64,000 bases of DNA. It comes from Hyphomicrobiales bacterium (GTDB taxonomy: Bacteria > Pseudomonadota > Alphaproteobacteria > Rhizobiales > Rhizobiaceae). A program made the position numbers and the translations under genes. Shown piece after piece: positions 52,684 to 61,041 of the stretch. The DNA lies in contig UCKS01000005.1 in NCBI GenBank assembly GCA_900473045.1, positions 159,222 to 223,221 of the forward strand, read 5' to 3'. The notes under the pieces were generated by a model. It was not told the origin of the DNA and did not search any database. It saw nothing but the letters and a program-made list of their open reading frames with translations. Within the stretch, counting starts at the first letter, position 1. Each line of letters starts with the position of its first letter.

Positions 52684-54192
52684 CTAAAGTACCATTTCAT
52701 GTTGGCCGGCGATTTCGGCCAGAAGTCTGTCGACATTGACGTCGGCGTTGCGGTGCTCGCCGACCAGCGTGTGCTCCGACATCACCAGAATGCGGTCGGC
52801 GATCTCGAAGGCCTCGTCCAGTTCGGTGAGGAAAACGATGGTGGCGCGGCCTGATGCTGAGGCCCGCAGTTTCGCGGCGATATCCCGGCGCGCGGCGATA
52901 TCGACGCCCTGGAACGGTTCATCGAGAATGAGCAGGCGCGAAGCCTGGCTGAGCCAGCGGCCGACCATGACCTTCTGCTGGTTGCCGCCCGACAGTGTGT
53001 GCATTTCGTCGCGCTCGGTCCGGCAGACGATGCCGAGTGCCGAGATCTGCTGGCGCGCCTGCGCCCGCTCGGCCCGGCGATTGGAAATGCCGAAATTCGA
53101 GATACGCTTGAGAAATGGCAGGCTGACATTCTCGTAGATATTGAAATCCGGAACGATGCCACTGTCGCCGCGATCCTTGGCAACCAGGAAGACGCCCTGG
53201 TCGATCGCCGCGCGGGTGGTTTTGGGCGCATAGGCCCGGCCGTCAAGCGTCATAGATCCGGACACAGGAACGCGGGCGCCGAACAGGGTCTCGGCCAAGG
53301 CTGTCTTTCCAACACCGACAAGCCCGGTGATCGCCACCACTTCGCCGTCGCCCAGCGTCATCGAAAACGGTTTTGCACCCCGTGCGATGGTGAGTTTTTC
53401 CGTCTTGAAGACCGGGGCCGTGCCATCGCGCACAACGATGTTGCTGAGACTGATCTTCTGGCCGAGCATGGCGTTGACCGCGCCCTCGTAATCGAGGTTC
53501 TCGCCTTCGAACAGCCCGGCGATGCGGCCGTCCCGCAAAGAGACAATGCTGTCGGCCAGCCGCCGGATGTCGGACATACGGTGCGAAATATAGAGAATGG
53601 CAACGCCACGGGCGCGCAAGCGATCGACCAGTTCGAACAGCCGGTCAGCCTCTGCACTCGACAGTGACGAGGTCGGCTCATCAAGAATGAGCACCTTGGG
53701 TTCATGCGCCATGGCACGGGCAATCGATACCATCTGTCGGTCTGCCAGTGATAGATCGGCGACCATGGCATTGAGATCGATGGCAAGCCCCATGCGGTCG
53801 GCGACGGCCTGGGCTTCGCGCCGGATGCGGCGGGGATTGAAAATCAGGTAGGCGTCACGACCGTTCATGCGGTCGAGCGTCAGGTTGGTGGCAACATCGA
53901 GATCGGCGACGACACCGTCATTGATGTTCTGGTGCACGGTGACGACACCGGCGCGCATGGCATCGGCGGGTGTGGCTGGTGCGTAAGACTGCCCCGCAAG
54001 CGTGATCGTGCCCGCGTCGCGTCCATAGACGCCGCTGACGATCCTCACGAGTGTCGATTTCCCCGCCCCGTTCGCGCCCATCAGCACCGTCACGGCCCCG
54101 GCGCGCAAATTCAGATCGACCCCACCCAAAACCTGGATTGAGCCGAACGATTTGCGCAGACCCTCAATACGGAAAACGTGTTCCTGTATCAT
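52684..54192 (-). CDS. Ribose-type ABC double ATPase
   Basis: ATPase of 502 residues from ATG 54192, behind GGGAGGAGCAG. The first half has Walker A MGANGAGKSTLVRI and LSLADRQMVSIARAMAHEPK with Walker B VLILDEPTSSLS. The second half has the altered P-loop ITGLVGVGKTALAE, usual for the second domain of RbsA-type proteins, then TLSGGNQQKVMVGRWL and LLILDEP. It is the first gene of the importer operon, 39 bases from the perfect inverted repeat shared with the mtn operon. Confidence 0.93.
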   Translation of the reverse strand: MIQEHVFRIEGLRKSFGSIQVLGGVDLNLRAGAVTVLMGANGAGKSTLVRIVSGVYGRDAGTITLAGQSYAPATPADAMRAGVVTVHQNINDGVVADLDVATNLTLDRMNGRDAYLIFNPRRIRREAQAVADRMGLAIDLNAMVADLSLADRQMVSIARAMAHEPKVLILDEPTSSLSSAEADRLFELVDRLRARGVAILYISHRMSDIRRLADSIVSLRDGRIAGLFEGENLDYEGAVNAMLGQKISLSNIVVRDGTAPVFKTEKLTIARGAKPFSMTLGDGEVVAITGLVGVGKTALAETLFGARVPVSGSMTLDGRAYAPKTTRAAIDQGVFLVAKDRGDSGIVPDFNIYENVSLPFLKRISNFGISNRRAERAQARQQISALGIVCRTERDEMHTLSGGNQQKVMVGRWLSQASRLLILDEPFQGVDIAARRDIAAKLRASASGRATIVFLTELDEAFEIADRILVMSEHTLVGEHRNADVNVDRLLAEIAGQHEMVL

Positions 54193-54230
54193 CTGCTCCT
54201 CCCTGGCAATCAGGTTAGGCTGCCATCTAA

Positions 54231-54257
54231 TCAAATGTCAAGCCCATTGACATTTGA
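54231..54257. promoter_or_regulatory. Perfect 11-bp inverted repeat with outward TTGACA boxes, shared operator-promoter
   Basis: TCAAATGTCAA (54231-54241) and TTGACATTTGA (54247-54257) are exact inverted copies with a 5-bp centre. Each arm contains a perfect TTGACA pointing outward: 54247-54252 toward mtnK, and 54241-54236 toward the ABC operon. A bound repressor would cover both -35 boxes. The -10 boxes are weaker (for example TAACCT on the minus strand, 18 bp away). A similar TTTGAC-TTTTGTCA precedes the SorC gene, which makes SorC the likely ligand-controlled regulator. Confidence 0.65.
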
Positions 54258-54388
54258 CAGAATGGTGGCTTACCAAAAGAGAAAGGACGGCGTGAACGCG
54301 CGTGGAGACGCATCGCGCCGGGAGCGGAACGAGGAGAGTGCCGGGTGTTTTTCCGCCTGGCGCGCCGCTCCGATGAAGAGGAGGAATC

Positions 54389-55657
54389 ATGAGTACGACC
54401 CATTTCGAAGCGCTGACGCCCGAGACCTTGCCGCAGCGGCTGGGCAGCAATGCCGCCCTGGCAGGCAGGATCGGCACAGACAGTGCGCGCTGGAAAGTGC
54501 GTGAAGTCGGCGACGGCAATCTCAATCTCGTTTTCATCGTCGATGGCGACACCGGCAGCGCCATCGTCAAGCAGGCGCTGCCCTATGTTCGCCTTGTCGG
54601 CGAGAGCTGGCCGCTGCCGTTGAAGCGCTCCTATTTCGAATATCATGCGCTGAAGCGCGAGGCAGAACGCGATCCCGGCATGGTGCCGGAAGTTCTCTAT
54701 TTCGACCGCGAGCAAGCGATCATCGTCATGGAATTCCTGACGCCGCACGTGATCCTGCGCCGGGCACTGATCGATGGACGGCAACTGCCAAAGATCGGTC
54801 GCGACCTTGGCCTGTTCCTCGCCCGCACGCTGTTTCGCGGCTCCGATCTTTCCATGGAGACGCGCAAGCGCAAGGAAGACCTGGCGCTGTTCGCCGACAA
54901 TGTCGAGCTCTGCGACATCACCGAAAACCTGGTTTTTTCCGATCCTTATTTTGATGCCAAGCTCAATCACTTTACCACGCCGCAGCTCGACGGCATCGTT
55001 GCGCAGCTGCGTGCCGACCGCGACCTCAAGGTGGAGGCGCAGCGGCTCAAACATCTGTTTACCGCCAATGCTGAAACCCTGCTGCATGGCGACCTGCACA
55101 CCGGTTCGGTCATGGTCACCGAGACGGAAACGAAGGTCATCGACCCGGAATTTGCCTTCTACGGTCCGATGGCGATCGATGTCGGTATGCTGCTGTCGAA
55201 TTTCTGGATGAGCTATTTTTCGCAATCCGGCCACGAACAGGACGGTAGCCGCGAGGACATGCGGGCCTATCTGCTTGGTGTCCTCGTTGAGACTTGGGAA
55301 ACATTTCGTACCGAGTTCTCGCATCTCTGGCGCACCGAGCGGACCGGTATTCTTTACCAGCGCACATTGTTCGAAGACCAGGGCGATCATCTGGGATCGG
55401 AACAGGCGCTGAACGAGGTGCTGCAGACATTGTGGACCGACATGCTCGGCTTTGCCGGCATCGAGATGCACCGCCGCATTCTCGGCCTTGCCCACAATGC
55501 CGATTTCGAAACCATCGAAGACCCGGACGTCCGGGCCCGCTGCGAAACCAAGGCGCTCAAACTCGGGCGCCATCTAGCCGTCAATCGGCGCCGCATCCAC
55601 AGCATTGCCGAGATCAATGCGCTTGCGGAACGCCTCGAGAAGGAGACAGTCATTTGA
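54389..55657 (+). CDS. mtnK: S-methyl-5-thioribose kinase
   Basis: Kinase of 422 residues, close to the length of characterised MtnK. Diagnostic segments are the nucleotide loop GDGNLNLVF (41-49), catalytic HGDLHTGS (233-240) and metal-binding DPEFAFYGP (252-260), all matching the MTR kinase consensus. It would phosphorylate 5-methylthioribose (or 5-deoxyribose) at C1 with ATP. GAGGAGGAATC precedes its start. It is first in a five-gene operon with mtnA, two transketolase halves and a RuBisCO-like protein, and is divergent from a ribose-type importer that may supply the sugar. Confidence 0.94.
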   Translation: MSTTHFEALTPETLPQRLGSNAALAGRIGTDSARWKVREVGDGNLNLVFIVDGDTGSAIVKQALPYVRLVGESWPLPLKRSYFEYHALKREAERDPGMVPEVLYFDREQAIIVMEFLTPHVILRRALIDGRQLPKIGRDLGLFLARTLFRGSDLSMETRKRKEDLALFADNVELCDITENLVFSDPYFDAKLNHFTTPQLDGIVAQLRADRDLKVEAQRLKHLFTANAETLLHGDLHTGSVMVTETETKVIDPEFAFYGPMAIDVGMLLSNFWMSYFSQSGHEQDGSREDMRAYLLGVLVETWETFRTEFSHLWRTERTGILYQRTLFEDQGDHLGSEQALNEVLQTLWTDMLGFAGIEMHRRILGLAHNADFETIEDPDVRARCETKALKLGRHLAVNRRRIHSIAEINALAERLEKETVI

Positions 55658-56748
55658 ACGTCGGAGATCGCCACTACCATACCATCTGGCTCAACGAGGA
55701 TGGCCGGTCGGTCGATATCATCGACCAGCGCTGGCTGCCGCATGAGTTCCGGGTCGTTACGCTGAAGACGGTGGATGATGTCGCCGTTGCCATCCGTGAC
55801 ATGTGGGTGCGCGGCGCGCCGCTGATCGGCGTCACGGCCGCCTACGGCGTTGCCATCGCCATGCGGGCCGACGCCAGCGATGCCGCCCTCGATGCCGTCT
55901 GGGATGTGCTGCACGAAACCCGGCCGACCGCGATCAACCTGCGCTGGGCGCTCGATGAAATGCGCAATGGTCTTCGGAAGGTGCCGGTTTCCGAGCGGGC
56001 GGCGGCTGCCTACAAGCGTGCCGCCGAAATTGCCGAGGAGGATGTACAGCTCAACCGCAGCATCGGTGCCAACGGTTTGAAGGTCATCCGCGAGATCGCC
56101 GCGCGCAAGAAGCCGGGCGAGCCCGTCAATATCCTCACCCATTGCAATGCCGGCTGGCTGGCCACCGTCGATTACGGAACCGCCACCGCCCCAATCTACA
56201 TGGCGGCAGAAGCCGGTATCCCGGTTCATGTTTACGTCGATGAAACTCGCCCCCGCAACCAGGGTGCTCAGCTGACTGCCTGGGAGCTGAACGGTCATGG
56301 TGTGCCGCATACGCTGATCGTCGACAATGCCGGCGGCCACTTGATGCAGCATGGCCAGATCGACATGGTGATCGTTGGCACGGACCGGACCACCGCCGAT
56401 GGCGATGTCTGCAACAAGATCGGCACCTATCTGAAGGCGCTCGCCGCCAAGGACAACGGCGTGCCATTCTATGTCGCCCTGCCCTCCCCGACCATCGACT
56501 GGACCGTGCATGACGGCGTCAAGGAGATCCCGATCGAGGAGCGCAACAGCGATGAAGTGGCCTTTGTGCAGGGCCGCGCTGCCGATGGCTCGATTGCCAC
56601 GGTGCGTATCTCGCCGGAAGGCAGCCCGGCTGCCAATCCGGCCTTCGATGTCACACCGGCGCGGCTGATCACCGGGCTGATTACAGAACGCGGCATTGCC
56701 GAGGCCTCGCCTCAAGGGTTGAAAGCCCTGTTTCCGGAACGGAGCTGA
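55654..56748 (+). CDS. mtnA: S-methyl-5-thioribose-1-phosphate isomerase
   Basis: Isomerase of 364 residues. The start is TTG 55654, overlapping the mtnK stop by four bases, with AAGGAG at 55640-55645; the frame upstream of it lies inside mtnK and is rejected. Catalytic C164 ([11 protein letters not shown]) and D244 ([19 protein letters not shown]) are at the expected spacing, and [16 protein letters not shown] and RPTAINL are typical. It converts the aldose 1-phosphate into 5-methylthioribulose 1-phosphate. The eIF2B-alpha-like fold alone is shared with ribose-1,5-bisphosphate isomerase, but the motifs and mtnK partner favour MtnA. Confidence 0.94.
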   Translation: MNVGDRHYHTIWLNEDGRSVDIIDQRWLPHEFRVVTLKTVDDVAVAIRDMWVRGAPLIGVTAAYGVAIAMRADASDAALDAVWDVLHETRPTAINLRWALDEMRNGLRKVPVSERAAAAYKRAAEIAEEDVQLNRSIGANGLKVIREIAARKKPGEPVNILTHCNAGWLATVDYGTATAPIYMAAEAGIPVHVYVDETRPRNQGAQLTAWELNGHGVPHTLIVDNAGGHLMQHGQIDMVIVGTDRTTADGDVCNKIGTYLKALAAKDNGVPFYVALPSPTIDWTVHDGVKEIPIEERNSDEVAFVQGRAADGSIATVRISPEGSPAANPAFDVTPARLITGLITERGIAEASPQGLKALFPERS

Positions 56749-56753
56749 GTGTC

Positions 56754-57689
56754 ATGAGCCTCACCAACCAGCAAACCACCGGGGATGTTGCTGCCGGTAT
56801 TCGCAAGCGGGTCTTCCTGCACACCATGCGCAACAATGGCGGCTATCTCAGCCAGGCCTGTTCTGCCGCCGAAAGCCTCGCCTTTCTCTATAACGAAGCC
56901 CTGACACTCGGCGAGCCGACCTTGCCGAAGGTGCCGCTGCCTTTTGGAGGCGTGCCGTCAGCCACCAACCCGGACGCCTTCACAGGTGCCGGCTATCACG
57001 GCCCGTTCGCGCCGGAATTCGACCGCCTGATCATTTCTCCTGCGCATTATGCCCTGGTGATCTATTCGGCGCTGATCCAGGTCGGCCGCATGGATGAACA
57101 TGCGCTCGACCATTTCAACGTCGATGGCGGCTCCGTCGAGATGATTGGCGCCGAGCACAGCCCCGGTATGGAAGTGACCACCGGTTCGCTGGCGCAGGGA
57201 CTTTCGATGGCTTCAGGGATTGCATGGGCGCGCAAGCGCAAGGGTGAACCCGGCAAGGTGTGGGTCTATATGTCCGACGGCGAGTTCCAGGAAGGGCAGA
57301 CCTGGGAATGCCTGGCGGCGATGGCCTATCACGGCATTGACAACATCCGCGTCATTGTCGACGTCAACCGTCAGCAATGCGACGGCGCCATGTCGTCGGT
57401 GCTCGACCTTGGCGATCTTGCCACCCGCGTCGCTTCCTTCGGCGTCACCTGCCGCTCGATCAATGGCCACGATCTCGATGCCATGCGCAAGGCCGCCGAT
57501 AGCGCCGAGCCGGATAAGCCGCTGATCATCCTGGCCAATACGTCGCCCTATCAGGGCATGGAATTCCTGAAAAAGCGCTTTCCCCGCCTCCATTACGTCC
57601 GTTTCAAATCCGCTGACGAACGCCGGGAAATGCAGACCGCCATCGCTGCCGAACTCGGTGTCGATGAAGCCGAAATTGCGAGGGCCTGA
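56754..57689 (+). CDS. Transketolase, N-terminal subunit
   Basis: Thiamine-diphosphate-binding half of 311 residues. The TPP/metal motif is altered but recognisable: SDGEFQEGQTWE (174-185, with S174 where Gly is usual), ending at N205 in VIVDVNRQQ. HSPGMEVTTGSLAQGLSMASG (135-155) is the transketolase signature around the pyrophosphate site. With the C-terminal subunit it forms a split transketolase. Such split enzymes in specialised operons often act on unusual ketoses. Here the pair lies between mtnA and the RuBisCO-like gene, so a 1-substituted xylulose 5-phosphate is a candidate donor (inference). Confidence 0.9.
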   Translation: MSLTNQQTTGDVAAGIRKRVFLHTMRNNGGYLSQACSAAESLAFLYNEALTLGEPTLPKVPLPFGGVPSATNPDAFTGAGYHGPFAPEFDRLIISPAHYALVIYSALIQVGRMDEHALDHFNVDGGSVEMIGAEHSPGMEVTTGSLAQGLSMASGIAWARKRKGEPGKVWVYMSDGEFQEGQTWECLAAMAYHGIDNIRVIVDVNRQQCDGAMSSVLDLGDLATRVASFGVTCRSINGHDLDAMRKAADSAEPDKPLIILANTSPYQGMEFLKKRFPRLHYVRFKSADERREMQTAIAAELGVDEAEIARA

Positions 57690-57691
57690 TC

Positions 57692-58693
57692 ATGGTCGAT
57701 ATCGTCAACCGTCCCTATGCCAAGGCTTTCGAGACCTTCGCTTCCACCCGCCCGGACATCCTCTGCCTGTCGGCCGATCTCACCTCGTCCTGCGAGGTCG
57801 ATGGTTTCCGCGACCGTCATCCTGACCAGTTCCTGTCGCTCGGCATGGCCGAACAGAACATGCTGTCCTTCGCCGGCGGTCTCGCCATGCAGGGCTTCCG
57901 GCCGTTCCTACATACGTTTTCAGTGTTCCTCTATCGCCGTCCCTACGACCAGCTGATCAATTCGATCGCCTATTCCAACCGCAAGGTTCGATTGATGGGC
58001 TTCCTGCCGGGCATCATCACGCCGGGCGGTATCACCCATCAGGCGATCGAGGACATCTCGGTGATGCGCGCCATCCCGAACATGACCATCCTCGAATGCG
58101 GCGACGCCACCGAAGTCGAAACAGTGCTCGAAGTTGCCGACAGTATCGATGGACCGGTCTATGTTCGCGTGCTGCGCGGCGAGGTGCCGAGGTTGTTTTC
58201 GACTCCGTTCGAATTCAACAAGCTGCGCACGCTCAGCGAAGGCGATGACGTTCTTGTCGTGACAGCCGGTGTCTGCACCGAGGAGGCCCTGCGTGCAGCC
58301 GAGCCACTGAAGAGCCGAGGCGTCGGCATCCACCATCTGCATGTCTCGACCCTGAAACCTTTCGACCGCGACGGCTTGATCAAGGCGGCGCGCGGCAAGA
58401 AGGGGGTGGTGACGCTGGAGAACCACACGATCAACGGTGGCCTCGGTTCGCTGGTGGCGGAAATTCTCGCGGAGGAAGGGCTCGGCGTCAAACTGCGGCG
58501 TCTTGGCCTGCAGGACACGTTCGCGCATGGCGCTTCCAAGCCATACTTGATGAAGAAATACGGGCTCGATGCCAGCGCACTGGTCTCTGCCATCGGCCAG
58601 CTTCTCGGCAAGGATCTCAATATCGACGACGCGGAGCTTGAAGCCGTGCGGATCGACACCGTGCATTCGTCCCATAAGGCGGAGGCACTGTAA
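57692..58693 (+). CDS. Transketolase, C-terminal subunit
   Basis: Pyrimidine-binding and C-terminal domains, 333 residues. The glutamate that activates thiamine is E54 in SLGMAEQNMLSFAGGLAMQG (49-68). A Rossmann-like C-terminal domain follows (VTLENHTINGGLGSLVAE). It starts two bases after the N-terminal subunit stop and overlaps the RuBisCO-like gene by one base. Similarity of this half to DXP synthase and pyruvate dehydrogenase beta subunits is expected. The two-gene arrangement and lengths favour split transketolase. Confidence 0.9.
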   Translation: MVDIVNRPYAKAFETFASTRPDILCLSADLTSSCEVDGFRDRHPDQFLSLGMAEQNMLSFAGGLAMQGFRPFLHTFSVFLYRRPYDQLINSIAYSNRKVRLMGFLPGIITPGGITHQAIEDISVMRAIPNMTILECGDATEVETVLEVADSIDGPVYVRVLRGEVPRLFSTPFEFNKLRTLSEGDDVLVVTAGVCTEEALRAAEPLKSRGVGIHHLHVSTLKPFDRDGLIKAARGKKGVVTLENHTINGGLGSLVAEILAEEGLGVKLRRLGLQDTFAHGASKPYLMKKYGLDASALVSAIGQLLGKDLNIDDAELEAVRIDTVHSSHKAEAL

Positions 58694-59817
58694 TGGCCCG
58701 CTTTTCGGTGACCTACTGGATCGGCGTTGCCAGCGACACCGAGGCTCGTGCCCGCGCTCTGGAGATCGCCGTCGAGCAGACGGTGGAAATTCCGCGCGAT
58801 ATCGTGCCTGCCGGTTATATCGAGGACGAGATTCTCGGGCAGATCGAAAGCGTCCTGCCCTGCACCGATATGCGCGGCGGGTTCTTCACGGAAATCTCCT
58901 ATAGCGACGACGATATCGGTGACGATTTTCCGCAACTGCTGAACATCGTCTTCGGCAATTCCTCGATCCGGACACAGACCCGCGTCGAGACGATGACGCT
59001 GTCGCCCGCGATCACCACGCTGGTGTCCGGTCCCCGGTTTGGAACGCCGGGACTGCGCGCGCGCACCGGCGTCAAACAGGGACCGATCCTGATGTCGGCG
59101 ATCAAGCCGGTCGGCCTCTCCACAGCCGAGCTTGCCGGGCTCGCTCATCAGTTTGCGCTCGGCGGAATGGATTATGTCAAGGACGACCATGGCCTTGCCA
59201 ACCAGAAGGCATCGCCGTTCACCGAGCGCCTGAAAGCCTGTACCGACGCCATCGGCGATGCCAATGCAAAGACCGGTTTTGCCACAACCTATGTGCCGAA
59301 CATCACCGGCCCGTCCGATCAAATCTTCGAGCGCGCCTGGATGGCCAAGGAGATGGGAGCCGGCGGCGTCATGCTGGCGCCGTCGCTGGTTGGCTTCGAC
59401 GTATCGCGCGCCTTGGCCGCGAACCCGGACTTTGGCTTGCCGATCGTCTCGCATCCGACCTTCGGCGGCACCAATGTCATCACGCCGACGACGGGCTTTT
59501 CCCATCGCTTCTTCTACGGCATCTTGCAGCGGCTGATGGGGGTCGATGCGGTGATCTATCCGAATTTCGGCGGCCGTTTCAGCTTCTCGCGCGATGAATG
59601 CCGGGCGATCGTCGATGGCTGCACATGCGACCTCGCTGGCCTGAAACCGATCCTGCCCGCCCCCGGCGGCGGCATGACCTTCGAGCGCGTGCCGGAAATG
59701 CGGGATGCCTATGGGAATAACGTCATGTACCTGATCGGCGGCGCCCTGTTACGTGAAAAGTCCGACCTTCCGGCCGCCTGCCGAAAGCTCATCGATGCGG
59801 TTCGAACCGGTAACTAG
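58693..59817 (+). CDS. RuBisCO-like protein (form IV)
   Basis: RuBisCO large-chain fold of 374 residues, shorter than true large subunits (about 460-490). Active-site positions read: K138 in MSAIKPVGLS (RuBisCO K175 kept; the K177 position is lost in a shortened KPVGL loop), and K163-D165-H166 in YVKDDHGLANQ (carbamylated lysine and Asp kept, Glu204 replaced by His). Loop TTGFSHRFFYG and PAPGGGMTFE replace other RuBisCO catalytic loops. It cannot be a normal carboxylase. Known form IV proteins enolise or isomerise methylthio-sugar phosphates; next to mtnK, mtnA and a split transketolase this one probably acts on a ketose 1-phosphate. Confidence 0.93.
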   Translation: MARFSVTYWIGVASDTEARARALEIAVEQTVEIPRDIVPAGYIEDEILGQIESVLPCTDMRGGFFTEISYSDDDIGDDFPQLLNIVFGNSSIRTQTRVETMTLSPAITTLVSGPRFGTPGLRARTGVKQGPILMSAIKPVGLSTAELAGLAHQFALGGMDYVKDDHGLANQKASPFTERLKACTDAIGDANAKTGFATTYVPNITGPSDQIFERAWMAKEMGAGGVMLAPSLVGFDVSRALAANPDFGLPIVSHPTFGGTNVITPTTGFSHRFFYGILQRLMGVDAVIYPNFGGRFSFSRDECRAIVDGCTCDLAGLKPILPAPGGGMTFERVPEMRDAYGNNVMYLIGGALLREKSDLPAACRKLIDAVRTGN

Positions 59818-59826
59818 CCGGTTCGA
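59802..59826 (+). terminator. Hairpin over the stop codon of the RuBisCO-like gene
   Basis: TCGAACCGG (59802-59810) and CCGGTTCGA (59818-59826) form a perfect 9-bp stem; the loop holds the TAG stop. A second GC hairpin (GCGCTCC-G-GGAGCGC) follows within 40 bases. Probable end of the mtn operon, facing the convergent cyclodeaminase gene. Confidence 0.45.
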
Positions 59827-59863
59827 TCGAGGGCCTGGGCGGCGCTCCGGGAGCGCGACGAGC

Positions 59864-60919
59864 CTATTCCTTTTCCGACCGCTGCAGCATGCCGAACAGG
59901 TCACGCGGGTCGTCCGGATCGGCGATCATGTCGAGATCCTGGTACAATCCCGTTCCGGTCAGCTTGCTGCGGATGTAGCGAAGCGCCGAAAAATCCTCGG
60001 TGGCAAACCCGACGCTGTCGAACAGCGTGATCTGGCCTGCATCGCGGCGGCCGATTGCATGGCCGTTGATGACCTTCCACATCTCGGTCACGGGATATTC
60101 CGGCGGCATTTGCTGTATCTCGCCCTCGATCCGCGTCTGCGGGGTGTATTCCACAAACGTGTCGGCACGGCTCAGGATGTCGCGATGCAGTTCGGTCTTG
60201 CCCGGGCAATCCCCGCCGACAGCGTTGATATGGACCCCGGCGCCGATCATGTTGTCGGTCAGGATGGTGGCAAGCTGCTTGTCGGCGGTGCAGGTGGTGA
60301 TAATGCCGGCCCCTTCGATCGCAGCTTGCGACGAGCTGCAGGCAGTCACCTTCAAACCGGAGTGGCCGAGGTTGCGAACGGTTTTTGCTGTGGCCAGCGG
60401 ATCGATGTCGTAGAGTTGCACATGGTCGATACCGCATACGGCCTTGAACGCCAGGGCCTGAAACTCCGCCTGTGCACCATTGCCGATGATGGCCATGGTG
60501 CGCGCGCCTTTCGGCGCAAGATGCTTTGCGACCATCGCGGAAGTGGCAGCCGTGCGGAGCGCCGTCAGCAATGTCATCTCTGTCAAAAGCACCGGATAGC
60601 CGGTGGACACTTCCGCCAGCAGCCCGAACGCCGTGACCGTCTGCAGACCCTGCGCCATGTTTTTCGGGTGGCCGTTGACATATTTGAAGCTGTAGATCTC
60701 GCCATCCGATGTCGGCATCAACTCGATGACGCCTTCCTTGGAATGGGAGGCAATGCGGGGCGTCTTGTCGAACAGGTCCCAACGCCGGAAATCGGTTTCG
60801 ATAACATCGGCCAGTTCCACCAGCACGGTCTCGATACCTACGGCATGAACGAGGCGCATCATGTTGGCGACGCTGACGAACGGGACGAGCGCTTTGTCCG
60901 ATGGGAGGTGCGAGTGCAT
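59864..60919 (-). CDS. Ornithine cyclodeaminase family protein
   Basis: Protein of 351 residues. Segments typical of ornithine cyclodeaminase are FKYVNGHPKNMAQGLQTVTA, LTALRTAATSAMVAKHLAPK and the NAD site MAIIGNGAQAEFQALAF (about 143-159), followed by VQLYDIDPLA. The enzyme class turns L-ornithine into L-proline and ammonia with bound NAD; related proteins reduce imines or act on other amino acids. It is followed upstream by a class III aminotransferase gene on the same strand, suggesting ornithine, arginine or diamine use. Confidence 0.9.
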   Translation of the reverse strand: MHSHLPSDKALVPFVSVANMMRLVHAVGIETVLVELADVIETDFRRWDLFDKTPRIASHSKEGVIELMPTSDGEIYSFKYVNGHPKNMAQGLQTVTAFGLLAEVSTGYPVLLTEMTLLTALRTAATSAMVAKHLAPKGARTMAIIGNGAQAEFQALAFKAVCGIDHVQLYDIDPLATAKTVRNLGHSGLKVTACSSSQAAIEGAGIITTCTADKQLATILTDNMIGAGVHINAVGGDCPGKTELHRDILSRADTFVEYTPQTRIEGEIQQMPPEYPVTEMWKVINGHAIGRRDAGQITLFDSVGFATEDFSALRYIRSKLTGTGLYQDLDMIADPDDPRDLFGMLQRSEKE

Positions 60920-61041
60920 CGAGATATCCTTTTGAACGCCTGCGGCGCTTGGAAATTAGCAGATGAAAAGCCCGGCAGCGATGCTTCAAAAGACGGTCGC
61001 TGCCGTTGGCCTGACCGGCACGGCAGCGACCGCTTCAGACT

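Noticed and set aside
58693..59817. A true RuBisCO and CO2 fixation
   Set aside because: The protein is too short, has lost the K177 position and Glu204, and there is no phosphoribulokinase or small subunit in the window.
54389..59817. D-apiose/D-apionate pathway, which also uses RuBisCO-like proteins
   Set aside because: Those clusters use oxo-isoapionate kinases and isomerases. Here the kinase and isomerase carry MtnK and MtnA active-site motifs.
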